Assembly (NCBI GenBank): GCA_003194525.1
Contig: NBIV01000665.1
Location: 1 to 20,086, forward strand
Length of the DNA stretch: 20,086 nucleotides
From: Gracilariopsis chorda
Lineage: Eukaryota; Rhodophyta; Florideophyceae; Gracilariales; Gracilariaceae
Direction of reading: 5' to 3'
Shown here: piece after piece, positions 8,893-17,638 of the stretch
Layout: each line of letters begins with the position of its first letter
How positions within the stretch are numbered: position 1 is the stretch's first letter
Notes under the pieces: generated by a model
The model's input: only the letters and a program-made list of their open reading frames with translations
Databases searched by the model: none
Told to the model about the DNA's origin: nothing
Program-made: the position numbers and the translations under genes

Positions 8893-10734
8893 TTAGGATG
8901 AGCCGCTCGTTGGCGGTTGGTAGTTCGCAGACGCGAAAGCCAATAACTCGCTCACGCTGGTGAGGTTGGAAGGCGCAACCACTCCAATGGACTGGAGGTG
9001 AGCCCTGAGGGCAACGGCCTGAGGGTCCACGGGGACCGGAGATGCGGTAGACGGAGAAGCAGCCGCACTGGCGGCCATATTCCAGCCATCTGGAGCAGCC
9101 ACATGCTGGCCGGATCCGTCGAGATCGTCGACCATCGCCGTTACCGGGGCTACGGCCTCCTCCACCTCATCGGGGTCGTCATCCACCATTGGATCATCCT
9201 CGTAGGAACCGTGCCAGTCATCGGAAAACATGAACCCAACCGGGTGGCCTCGCGGAACGGAGCGTGGTACATCGCGTAACGCTAGCGCGTGAGCCCGTGA
9301 AGTCACGGATACCTCCCAAGGGTCATAGAAGACGAAGTTGCCAGCGTTTGGATTTCTCCGGCCTGGAGAGCGATCATGCCTGGAAGGCTCACCGTCAGGG
9401 ACGTTGGAGACTGGGACTGTATCCCAGTTAACCATATCGATGGTGTTCAGAAGGCACTGAAGCTCATCCACATTGGCTTCGGATCCCAGAGGGATATAGA
9501 GATCCAATCGGCGGATAACCTGGCGTAGGTGAGGAGGAATGTACCACAGACGGTTCTTGTCGTACACCTCCCAGAGGAGAAATGCGGCAACGCGAGCAGC
9601 CCATTCGGCGAGGAAGAGAGTCCAGTAACCGGAATCCGGATTGTTGATTAATCGTGAACCGATGTAGCTGAGGCACGGAGGCATCTCCGCAAAGCATCCC
9701 CTCGGGACTTCGAACCTGCTCCACCAATGGGGAAGAGGTGCATACCGGCCGCGCATCGCGGATGGACGGAGCCTCTCGACCTCGAGATTTTGGTATGGTA
9801 CCAGGAACCCGAAGCGGGAGCGCGCCTTTCGCTCAAACCGGAGTCGGTCGAAGAAGGATCCGCGATGATTCGGACGACGAAGATATCGGAACTCTGCACG
9901 CAGAATTGGGCGCCTCCAGAGGAGCATCCCGGCTTCTATTGGAGTGGACCGGAACGGTGTAGATGGCTGGTAGGCAGCAAGGTTCTCGCAGTATGAGACT
10001 TCACCGTAGGTACGGTACCGCGAGAGGTCAAAGCTGTATTCCGTTGGTACCAGCTCATCCGGATAACTCGCGCGGGCGAGACGGTCGTAGGCGACCTTGG
10101 CCATCCCGGCACGGGCATCATTCAGCGTCTCGAAACCATATCTGGTGCGCTTCCGTGCGAGGAACTGTGGCTCTACCGCGATACGCGTCCTCCAGTCGAA
10201 GGAGTCGACCATATCCCGGCCTAGTCCCCCTGGGAGCTCGCCCTCCTCCACATAGGAGTCGATGAGGTCCGAGTCGGAAACCCATGTGGGGTGGAACCAG
10301 GGCGCACGCGAAAAGAGGAGAGCGTCTTCCCGGGGATTGCGGGCCCAAAGTGTCGATGGTGACACCCAGCCGGCGGCGGTCGCAGTGATCGGTATCGCTT
10401 GAGCGGAATTCCAGGCGGCGATACTCGCGGCATCCGAGGCATCCAAGGTTGGAACATGAGACGATCCTCCAGGCAGAGGCAAGGAGAGGAACCCAGAGGA
10501 TGGGTGACGAACCCACGACCCCGGCGTCGCGAAGGAAGGTTGTCCGCTCGCGGAAGTCCCCTGCGGGGCGCCCGCAGGCGGGTTGTTCGAAAACGGAGTG
10601 TTGGTCATAGTAGAGAGGGGCGCAGAGTCTGTTGAAGAAGGTACTGAGGGTTGATCAGTTGTAACCGTGTTGGTACGGGGGACCGGTATCTCGGCGATTC
10701 CCTTGTCGGGACTATTTATACCCTCGCGCCTCAT
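8893..10734 (-). CDS. Antisense ORF of element B, 613 aa, unknown function
   Basis: This is an uninterrupted minus-strand frame between pol and the 3' LTR. The first ATG is 10734-10732. The frame stays open back to a stop at 10825-10827, inside the LTR, but holds no ATG there. From the ATG, residues about 20-100 are rich in Pro, Ser and Thr. The middle is rich in Trp, Tyr and Arg, with an arginine-dense stretch at about 274-309 and HWWSRF near 336. Residues about 511-527 are acidic (DDPMVDDDPDEVEEA). The C-terminus is Ala/Ser-rich. I see no signal peptide or clear membrane span, and I recognise no family. Sense frames here are chopped by stops, so the open frame is not a by-product of a sense gene. 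Antisense ORFs in this position are known from some plant Tat-lineage retrotransposons and, in retroviruses, HTLV-1 HBZ. I infer only an accessory role. It stayed open while gag and RT decayed. Confidence 0.65.
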   Translation of the reverse strand: MRREGINSPDKGIAEIPVPRTNTVTTDQPSVPSSTDSAPLSTMTNTPFSNNPPAGAPQGTSASGQPSFATPGSWVRHPSSGFLSLPLPGGSSHVPTLDASDAASIAAWNSAQAIPITATAAGWVSPSTLWARNPREDALLFSRAPWFHPTWVSDSDLIDSYVEEGELPGGLGRDMVDSFDWRTRIAVEPQFLARKRTRYGFETLNDARAGMAKVAYDRLARASYPDELVPTEYSFDLSRYRTYGEVSYCENLAAYQPSTPFRSTPIEAGMLLWRRPILRAEFRYLRRPNHRGSFFDRLRFERKARSRFGFLVPYQNLEVERLRPSAMRGRYAPLPHWWSRFEVPRGCFAEMPPCLSYIGSRLINNPDSGYWTLFLAEWAARVAAFLLWEVYDKNRLWYIPPHLRQVIRRLDLYIPLGSEANVDELQCLLNTIDMVNWDTVPVSNVPDGEPSRHDRSPGRRNPNAGNFVFYDPWEVSVTSRAHALALRDVPRSVPRGHPVGFMFSDDWHGSYEDDPMVDDDPDEVEEAVAPVTAMVDDLDGSGQHVAAPDGWNMAASAAASPSTASPVPVDPQAVALRAHLQSIGVVAPSNLTSVSELLAFASANYQPPTSGSS

Positions 10735-10770
10735 CTCCTCACGTTTATACTCACGTTCGTTTTCGGCCCT

Positions 10771-10784
10771 TAAGGAGGGGGATG
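10771..10784 (+). other. Polypurine tract of element B
   Basis: TAAGGAGGGGGATG directly abuts the 3' LTR start (TGTAGTG at 10785). This is the position and composition needed for priming plus-strand DNA synthesis. On the other strand it lies 37-50 bases upstream of the antisense ATG. Confidence 0.85.
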
Positions 10785-11699
10785 TGTAGTGCAATACATT
10801 CCCGCGTACGGGCGATGGTGAAACTCATATCTGAGGTGTACTCGGTGCGAGCGATGAAGCGGGATGCATGAATTTTAGCCCCCATTTACCGGGCTAATTG
10901 GCGGTCGGGTTACCCAGGGTGGTTATGGGAACATTCATATTTTGTGGTACTTGCCTGGCAAGGGTGGTGGACACGTGGCTACAGCCCCGGCCAGGAGGCC
11001 CAAAACGGCTACTTATTTTAGTATAGTTTAGGGGTTAATTTTACTTAGGCTAGTGCACTACCTACTGTACTGCACTGAGCTAGTACTTGAGCGTCGGCCG
11101 CACGGCGGCGAGCTCACCAAGAAAAGTAACAAGAGTTCGGCTCTGACTCTATTCGCCATGCGAAGTGTCTAACTCCTCGCGGAGGTACACCGCTTGCCCG
11201 ATAGTTTCACCCGACTCGCACCACCGAGGAGACCGTGCTCGTCGTACCCAGTGGGTTGTGACCACTCGTGGTATTCGTTGTTGTCGTGTGACCGCCCGTA
11301 CAGGCCCTATCTCCGCCCCAGTTTTGGGTATTGATATTACCGACGTGTGTCGTGAGACCGTGAGACCGTCCCTTCCCCTCATATCCCCTAACCGCCGCGC
11401 GGTGCGTGTTCGTGTGTGTGTATCGGCACCCCCCCCTCCGGGGTCTGTTCCCGCTTTCCGCACGCCCCCGTCGGGTGGTCCCTTTCCCTCTTTTGTTCCA
11501 CTGTTCGCAGGCTACTTCCGGACCAGCCGTGGTTCCGACCCGTTCTAACCCCTAAACCTCCGAGGTACATCCAGGCTCCCGACGGAGTTACACCCGTCAT
11601 ACGGGACACGGAGGGCTCTACCCAGCTGGGCCTACCTCTCCAAGAGAGCAAGGCTTCGAGCTGCCTTGGGTGCCTTTCCCACACCGGGATTGCACCACA
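10785..11699 (+). repeat. 3' LTR of element B
   Basis: This is a 915-nt near-perfect copy of the LTR at 299-1211, with two substitutions and two extra Cs. On the minus strand it would supply any promoter for the antisense ORF, whose ATG lies 51 bases outside the LTR edge. An AT-rich patch near 11010-11045 is the only TATA-like area I see for either strand, and it is weak. Confidence 0.97.
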
Positions 11700-11704
11700 C
11701 TTTA
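11700..11704. repeat. Target-site duplication, right copy (CTTTA)
   Basis: Exact match to 294-298, directly after the LTR end ACCACA. Confidence 0.97.
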
Positions 11705-13482
11705 CAGTGCTACCTCGGGGAATAAGAAGCTGCGTTGGACCAGAGAGATGCTAGAAGCTTTCCACGGTCTGAAGAAAAAGATGACTGAGCCTCCGGTACT
11801 TTCATTTCCAAACTTCGAGCAGCCTTTCATTGTGGAAACGGACGCCTGTAGTGTTTCACTCGGCGCAGTTCTCTCTCAGAAAAAAGGAAGATGGGAAGAT
11901 ACATCCTCTGCAGTTTGCCAGTCGTACTATGACCGCTGCGGAAAAGAACTACTCGGCATGTGAAAGAGAAGCATTGGCAGTTATCTTTGCTCTCAAGAAG
12001 TTCAGATTGTATCTACTCTCGTCTGTTCCATTCAAGGTAATCACGGACCATATGGCTTTACGATATGCATTTCAGAAGCGCGATATACATGGACGCTTAG
12101 CTCGCTGGCTAGAATTTCTGGCCAAGTATGACTTTGAAATAGTGTATCGCGCAGGCAAGGAGAATGGCGCAGCAGATTATCTGTCAAGGATAGTTCACGG
12201 AGACGAGGTCGAGCCGTTAGAAGATGAAGGCGACCTTGCTTGTATGGCTGTTGAGCCTGACGACATCTCCGGTCTTGAACCATACTACGCAAACATTGCG
12301 CGCTTCTTGTGTGGTCTGCCTACAGATGAGACTGATGCACGCCTCCGCCAAGCAATCCGACGAAATGCGAAGAAATTCCTGGTCTGGGAAGGAAAATTGT
12401 TCGGAAGGATGCCAAACGCACTGCGAGTTGTTCCTGTTATTGGTCGGCGACAGATCATTATCAAGTCATTTCATGATGAGATTGGACACTGGGATTTGAA
12501 GACTACAAGGAAGTTCATCACTGAGAGATACTGGTGGCCCACTATGCATGAAGATATCGGCAACTACGTCAAGAGTTGTGACGAATGCCAGAGACTCGCA
12601 CCACTACCAAGGTATTACAGCAACCTTCGGACTCCCATTTCCTCTATCTTTGACGTCTTCTCGATTGATTTTGCAGGTCCTCTTCCGACTACCGAATCCG
12701 GAAACCGTTTCATTCTGGTTTGTGTTGAGCATTTTACTGGTTGGCCACTTGCCGTAGCGACAAAATGGTCTACGTCACAGGAGGTCATAGACTTCGTGAG
12801 AAAAGAGATCATTGCCGTGTTTGGTTTCCCTCGTATCGTGGTGTCGGACAATGCTACATGCTTCACTTCTAAGTCACTCGTCTCATTCATGGAGGACCAT
12901 GGTATCAAATGGAAAACGGTCTTGGCGTACGCCCCCATGTCCAATGGCCGAGCTGAAAGGATGGTTGGTACTCTGAAAAGAGCAATAGGAAAGAAAGCTC
13001 TGGATAATCGTTCAAGTTGGGACGAACACCTGCCTTCAGTTCTGTACGGATACCGGCGCAGACATCTTGCCAGTGGGATCTCTCCGTTCGAGTTGCTTTA
13101 CGGCGTGAAACCACGTATGACCTCCGATGAAGGTGGTGTCGTGGCACGAGTTGGGGACTCCTCCGACCGGCTCCGCTCAGTGGAGCTGCTCGCATCAAGG
13201 AATCATAGAGCTAAACGTTCTGCTCAGAGGCCTTTGAAGGAAGTCGATGCAGTCTCCCTTACGAAGTTTGAAGTCGGTGATCTGGTCCTTGTGGCTCGTG
13301 GAAAGGCCCTGAACACTACCGTGAAATGGCCTGCTTTTTCCTCTAAGTACTTTGGCCCATGTCGTGTGGTGAGGGCTCACCATCCAAAGTACACGTTGGT
13401 TTCTCCACACAACCGGTACAATCGCCATGGAATACACGCCCGTCGTTTGAAGAAGTATATTGCGCGCCCGATGGAAGGTTAA
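11705..13482 (+). pseudogene. pol: Element A pol, RNase H and integrase (continues from 298)
   Basis: This is the second half of the interrupted pol. RNase H begins in one frame (LRWTREMLEAFHGLKKKM, FIVETDACSVSLGAVLSQ, to about 11880). An indel at the A run 11880-11886 shifts it to the frame that runs openly to 13482: HPLQFASRTMTAAEKNYS, ITDHMALRYAF and the RNase H end AADYLSRI. Counting that frame from 11830, integrase shows the zinc site H215-x4-H220 and C250-x2-C253, then D280 (SIDFAGP), D340 (VVSDNATCF) and E376 (GRAERM), again with D-35-E spacing. A C-terminal DNA-binding module has FEVGDLVLVARG and KYFGPCRVV. No chromodomain follows. The frameshift here and the one near 272 are independent of the nested insertion, so A may have been decaying before or after it. 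Confidence 0.93.
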
Positions 13483-13545
13483 GTTTTCAGGTTGCCGCGG
13501 CGTGGCAACCCTTGAGGTAGGGTTTGTGTCGGTCGCTAATGTTGC

Positions 13546-13608
13546 GGAATGTGCCAGACATTGCTGGAACACACGTGTAGAATGTTCCAGTAGTGTCTAG
13601 CACATTGC
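13546..13608. repeat. Long imperfect inverted repeat in U3 of LTR A
   Basis: Two 26-base arms (13546-13571 and 13583-13608) pair at 22 of 26 positions around an 11-base centre. The palindrome ACACGTGT (an E-box CACGTG) straddles the end of the left arm at 13571-13578. Confidence 0.7.
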
Positions 13609-13708
13609 ACGCTTTGTTGGCCCAGCAAAGACTACAGTATTTTAGTGATGCTGGCGCAAATTGTCACTTTATTATTGGTTAGTGTGCAGCTCCAGAGGTC
13701 TCTAGAAG

Positions 13709-13797
13709 CCAATGGAGTAACCTAGACGCACACATGAGTAACTAGCAAGTAGAAATGCGTATTTAGCTCGTTTGTAGTGCCTCTAAACACTATAAAA
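13709..13797 (+). promoter_or_regulatory. CCAAT and TATA promoter elements of LTR A
   Basis: CCAAT at 13709-13713 is followed 77 bases later by TATAAAA at 13791-13797. A reversed CCAAT (ATTGG) stands at 13674-13678. The spacing suits an RNA polymerase II core promoter with initiation near 13820-13830, which fits U3 of an LTR. Confidence 0.6.
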
Positions 13798-13902
13798 AGA
13801 GGTTCTGAGCTTCGGACTTCGGTCTGAACTCACCTGAACAATCGACCAACATCTAAGCCCCACCCCCTATCAACCTTCAGCCACTTCAACTATCATCAAC
13901 AA

Positions 13903-13957
13903 CCAGTGAGGCGTTCGCCACTGGATAAAGGACTTCTAGTGAGGCGTATGCCGCTAG
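13903..13957 (+). repeat. Two tandem related hairpins in the R/U5 part of LTR A
   Basis: The 22-base unit at 13903-13924 (CCAGTGAGGCG...CGCCACTGG) and another at 13936-13957 (CTAGTGAGGCG...GCCGCTAG) share AGTGAGGCGT and fold the same way, 11 bases apart, about 80-100 bases downstream of the presumed start of transcription. They would lie in the RNA leader. Confidence 0.6.
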
Positions 13958-14578
13958 TTGTCCAATAGGGTGGAGAAGTACCGTCGCTAAGACCGGTTGA
14001 AGCGCCTTAGGCTTGGACGGGAGACGAGTAGTGTGTACCAAAGGTGTTTCTGTCGTCTGTGAGCCCCACCGGAGCTTTGCTCGGATAACGGTGTCGGTCG
14101 AAAGACCTGGTGATTTCCGGACGGAAGTACTTGACGGGAAGCTATCCGCAGGCGACGTGCCGTGCAACCTTTCCTGCAAAGGGCCAGCTTGGATATAGAG
14201 TGAAAGCATATCCCGCTGTTAGTAGCTCTCCTCGGGAAGCCCTGTAAGCACTGTATGCGCCTGCTTCTGGTTAGTGCAGAGGTAGGTAGGCTGCAGAATC
14301 CACTTCACATCCGGAGTGTCTGACCAGAAGCCGAGGGTCTGACCCTTAGTGATCCTTGACATAATTCTTGGGTTGCAGGCCGTTTCAACAAAGAAGTTAA
14401 GAAGTTTTATTTGGGGATTGAGCCTCTTGCTCTCCCTAGTGTTGTTTTATTTCATCGAGTGGGTTTAAGCCTTTTGATCCCACTGTTTTTCAACTTGTTT
14501 TTGGGGCTTTTAGCTACGAAGAGCACCCTTTTGGCTTTTATTATTACAACGTTTTGGCCCCTGCGTCACCGTCTCGTG

Positions 14579-14707
14579 ATGGCGCCTACATTATCCACAA
14601 GACAACAAGCAGAAGCTCGTAAGCAAAAGCGACAAATCCTTTTCGATGAACTGTGTGTGCCCACTTTTGGGTGGACAACATTGTGTTGCCGTTCACGTGG
14701 GGTGTAG
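14579..14707 (+). CDS. Short gag-start-like ORF after LTR A
   Basis: An ATG at 14579 opens MAPTLSTRQQAEARKQKRQI, a polar, basic, helical start like the N-terminus of many gypsy Gag proteins. Reading continues FDELC and then runs to TAG at 14705-14707 without a recognised motif. Its place, about 200 bases after the likely end of LTR A, is that of a gag start behind a 5' LTR. It might therefore be the beginning of a second, truncated copy sharing this LTR. It could also be a chance ORF in the flank. Confidence 0.3.
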   Translation: MAPTLSTRQQAEARKQKRQILFDELCVPTFGWTTLCCRSRGV

Positions 14708-17119
14708 TAACAAACAGGCTGTCTTGTTGCCAAGTGTATTGTTGACGCTCGGTGGCTCCGTACGGCCCCTTTTATCATTCCTCTCGTCGAGCCAAAGCCG
14801 GAAGAGCATGTCTATTCTGCGGCAGCAGGCGTGTCTGTTAGGTTACCAGAGGCTTAAAACGCATCTGCACCAGTTGGAGCTACCGAAGAGTAAACTCTTA
14901 AATCAGTCTCAGGCCTCGGGGTCACGTGCCTTCGTGCGTGCGAAAAATGCTAGCATGCGTCGTTAAGCTTGATCAATAAACATCTAACAGGAACTAAACG
15001 AATGGCGAGAGTTACGCAATGTCACCTCTGGTTTTCGGCCCCACAAACACGTTCAGCATTGTTTCCGACAAAGATGAGTCCTGCCTTCAACAAGGGTTGG
15101 GCGCTGTTCAGAAGTTCGAGCTCTTCGAAGTGACCTACAGCCACTGATTTGTTCGTGTACTGTAATTCGTGGGCGGCGAGCGATTTCTCGTCGCTGCTTC
15201 TTTCCCCCAAATTCATCTCCCGCTACCCTGGGCACTGGAAAAGTCGCTCGCGCATCGGATGGAGCTGGTCAGGCTTAACGTGGAGGACAACATGAGCATG
15301 TGTGAGTTGGTGCCGTTCACGCTACTGCCTCTGCGTCGCTACAACGACAGCATCGCCCTTCTCGGGCGCTGGCTTCGCTGGATGAAGACATAAACCTCGG
15401 AGGGTGTTTTATTCTGAATAAAGGATATCGGCCGGTAGAGATCGGGACAGTAGGAATTGAGCAGCCTCCGTCCTAAACGAAAAAGACATTTGATAAAGAA
15501 CACTGGTGAAGGGAGCGAGGCAGGGAGGGTGGGCAGAGAAATAGACATACCCGGCTTGTTGGGTGGCGAGCGGCAGCGCCGGACACTACGTAGGACGGCG
15601 CCGCCGTCTGCACGGTCGAGTGGCTTACAGAACGTACAGCCAGCGACCTACTTCTCGGATGTCTTCACAGTGTGTGAAGTTCACCCATACATGCACCGGT
15701 GTACCTAAAACGAACAATCTCATCGACGCTTTCCCGCAGCACGGGGCGTGGAAGTTTGGGCGACTGGCTGTACGGCGAAGGAGACCGCTTCGACGATGTG
15801 TTCACACAGATGGGCACGGAGCCTGCCATCGCGCCCGTAACATTTCTGCTGGCACTGAGCATCGTGAAATTGTGCATCATCGCGCGGGGCGCGGATGATG
15901 TTTAGTCCGCAACTTGTGCCTGAGCAGGAGCTCATTGTGGATCGATACTTTGACGCCATTCACCGGCGTACACCTTCGGCGCTGCCTGCGCTGATCAAAC
16001 GCGCCCCGCTACACAGCGTCCCACTCCGGTGCTCAAGAGGTTTTGCGGTGCGTCGGAGGCGTACTTCGTGCTGCCGAGCTGCCGTGGGCTGTTAGAGAGC
16101 GTGCTTGGCACCGTCAAGCGGTCGATTCGACGCTTTGGTCCGAGTCCGGAGTATGACGGGACATGCACATGTGTGCGGGCGTCAAAGTTGTCGTAGCCCA
16201 TGTGGAACTACGATGCTAAATCGCTTTGCGCTGGATGCCTGCTGTACTGAGGGATAAGTGCAAGGTACTGGCAAGTCCCGCTAAGGGCACACGCAGTTTC
16301 CGCCCGTCGAGGTGTGCCGACCTTCCGAAAAGGCCACAAAAAGGAATATGGAGTTACGCCGGATGAGGAAGCCAAATGGATATGCGACTGGGTCTATTAG
16401 GGGAATTTAGCCGTCGCATAGATGATTAGCATTCTATTTGTTCTAGAAAGTTAATAAAGGGTTACCGCTGCCTCGGAATCAGAGGCACGTGCCCGTAAAC
16501 AAACAAACACACACACATGCACATGTGGTAGGAACAGTTCAAGTCTCACGTTGATGGTGGAGCAGGCTGTTCGAGTTGCTCCTATTTTGAGTGGTGCTGT
16601 AAGCGTTTCAAACCAGAATGTACACGAATATTTTGTGAGCTCCGCACATACCATAGGTACACTAAAGTTAGAACAGAGAAAGCACAATGGATTGCCACAC
16701 GTGCGTTTTCAGGCTTTGCATGGACTAGCCAACAGCACTATCTAAGAGTGCTGACGAATTGTTTGGAATCGCACAAACTACGACAGCACTAGAGATACGG
16801 AATTGGCATCGGTTGCGACATGGACAGGGTTGGGATAGGAGATGGTTCGGTTGCGCTTGGTAGATAGGGCGGATGCTCTTGCAGCTGTAAATCGATTGCC
16901 GTGCGATGCCCGACAACGCACTGAAGCAGACACCAGCTTGAAAGGAGAAAGAACTTCGCAAAATGAAACAGAAGTGTAGTTTTTCTGGGAATTGAACAAC
17001 TCAACTCGCAAAACAGGATGGAGGATGGGCCATGAACCGCAGAAAACCATTTGTCTCCACCTCGAAACAAGGGTCTGTTTGTGGCCTCCATTGCTTGTCC
17101 TACGGCGTTCAAGTTGTTC
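14708..17119. other. Flanking region with no recognised gene
   Basis: I searched both strands. Short frames exist but none shows a family motif. Examples are 15019-15147 plus (ATG; FGPTNTFSIVSDKDESC), 15169-15393 plus (MELVRLNVEDNMSMCEL), 15563-15898 plus, 15022-15216 minus and 16789-17232 minus. A run of CA/AAAC units lies at 16497-16524. Several stretches between 15000 and 16150 have a coding-like feel (few stops, GC-rich) in alternating frames, as a decayed gene or old transposon would, but I cannot name it. Confidence 0.5.
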
Positions 17120-17638
17120 ATGATGGCGCAACTGGCTGCGCGACAAGGGAACCGTGCCGTTGTGAGACCGCTGTCACCTTTCATCAGTACGTGTACACAC
17201 CGGACATGTGCCGTGGTCGCTTTTGTCGTCACAGACCGTCAGAAAATGGTTCAGAGAAAGCAAGGACAGCCAGCAGTTGGCGCTAACCTTGCGCTACGGG
17301 TACCGTGTACACGTGTATTGTTTGGCATTCTGTACCCTCTTTGCTGTCTGGGCCCTTTTCCAGAACAAATGGACCCTATATCTATTTTTGTATTAGGTAG
17401 TATAAGTTTTTGTACTATTTCATACATGTTAAATAAATATTTCCCTGTGGCTTCTACGAATTCAAACATGAGAGAAGAATCTGTCATAGGCCTATTTACC
17501 ATTGACATTGTCACTGACAAATTGACAACGTCGGTGCACTGGTCCGCTGTCACGGGTGCGGTTTTTGCCAACCTTATCGAAGAGCTGCATCTGAAGATGA
17601 TTGGTTCTTTGGCAACAGAACCGCATCAAGACCTCTGA
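17120..17638 (+). CDS. Hypothetical ORF, 172 aa
   Basis: The frame is open from 17051, with the first ATG at 17120, and ends at TGA 17636-17638. One hydrophobic stretch is seen (SIFVLGSISFCTISYML) and several cysteines. The C-terminal third (FTIDIVTDKLTTSVHW) is more soluble-looking. I recognise no family, and overlapping frames on both strands are also open, so chance is a real alternative. The stop lies 225 bases before the GH16 start, on the same strand. Confidence 0.25.
   Translation: MMAQLAARQGNRAVVRPLSPFISTCTHRTCAVVAFVVTDRQKMVQRKQGQPAVGANLALRVPCTRVLFGILYPLCCLGPFPEQMDPISIFVLGSISFCTISYMLNKYFPVASTNSNMREESVIGLFTIDIVTDKLTTSVHWSAVTGAVFANLIEELHLKMIGSLATEPHQDL

Larger units (their letters stand above)
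299..11699 (+). mobile_element. Complete nested Ty3/gypsy chromovirus (element B), 11.4 kb, with antisense ORF
   Basis: The element is bounded by two near-identical LTRs that start TGT and end ACA, and is flanked by a perfect 5-bp duplication. The internal order is PBS-like site, gag (capsid region and zinc knuckle), protease (DTGA), RT (YLDD), RNase H, integrase (HHCC, D-D-35-E, GPY), a long linker, chromodomain, an antisense ORF on the minus strand, and a polypurine tract. PR-RT-RH-IN order plus a chromodomain places it with the Ty3/gypsy chromoviruses. It is longer than the usual 5-7 kb chromovirus because of long LTRs, the pol-chromodomain linker and the 1.8-kb antisense gene. Sense gag, PR and RT carry many frameshifts, so this copy is unlikely to be autonomous. 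Confidence 0.96.
1..14361 (+). mobile_element. Host Ty3/gypsy retrotransposon A, 5' end outside window, split by element B
   Basis: Element A is inferred from two pol pieces that fit together across the nested insertion: RT at 1-298, then RNase H and integrase at 11705-13482. They are followed by sequence with LTR promoter features. Its gag, protease and RT palm lie to the left of the window. The right boundary is tentative, because the 5' LTR copy needed to define the LTR end is not visible. A TGT...ACA unit of 13525-14361 is the guess used here. Its pol protein is clearly diverged from that of element B, so the two are different families. Confidence 0.75.
13525..14361 (+). repeat. Probable 3' LTR of element A (boundaries tentative)
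   Basis: About 40 bases after the integrase stop, a purine-rich GAGGTAGGG is followed by TGTGTCGGTCGC, a plausible LTR start. A CCAAT box and a TATA box follow in promoter order, as expected of U3. The end is uncertain: TTGACA ending at 14361 gives a TGT...ACA unit and is followed 7 bases later by TGGGTTGCAGG, which could be PBS-like. Another candidate end is TTCAACA at 14390. The 5' LTR lies outside the window. Confidence 0.5.

Noticed and set aside
10735..10794. Longer start for the antisense ORF at 10794
   Set aside because: That codon is TTG. Nuclear genes normally start at ATG, and the first ATG in the frame is at 10734.
16497..16524. CA/AAAC-rich run as a microsatellite or telomere-like repeat
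   Set aside because: It is too short and irregular to be more than a minor simple repeat.
16789..17232. 147-codon minus-strand ORF overlapping the hypothetical plus-strand ORF at 17120
   Set aside because: It has a non-ATG start (GTG), no recognisable domain, and competing open frames on the other strand.
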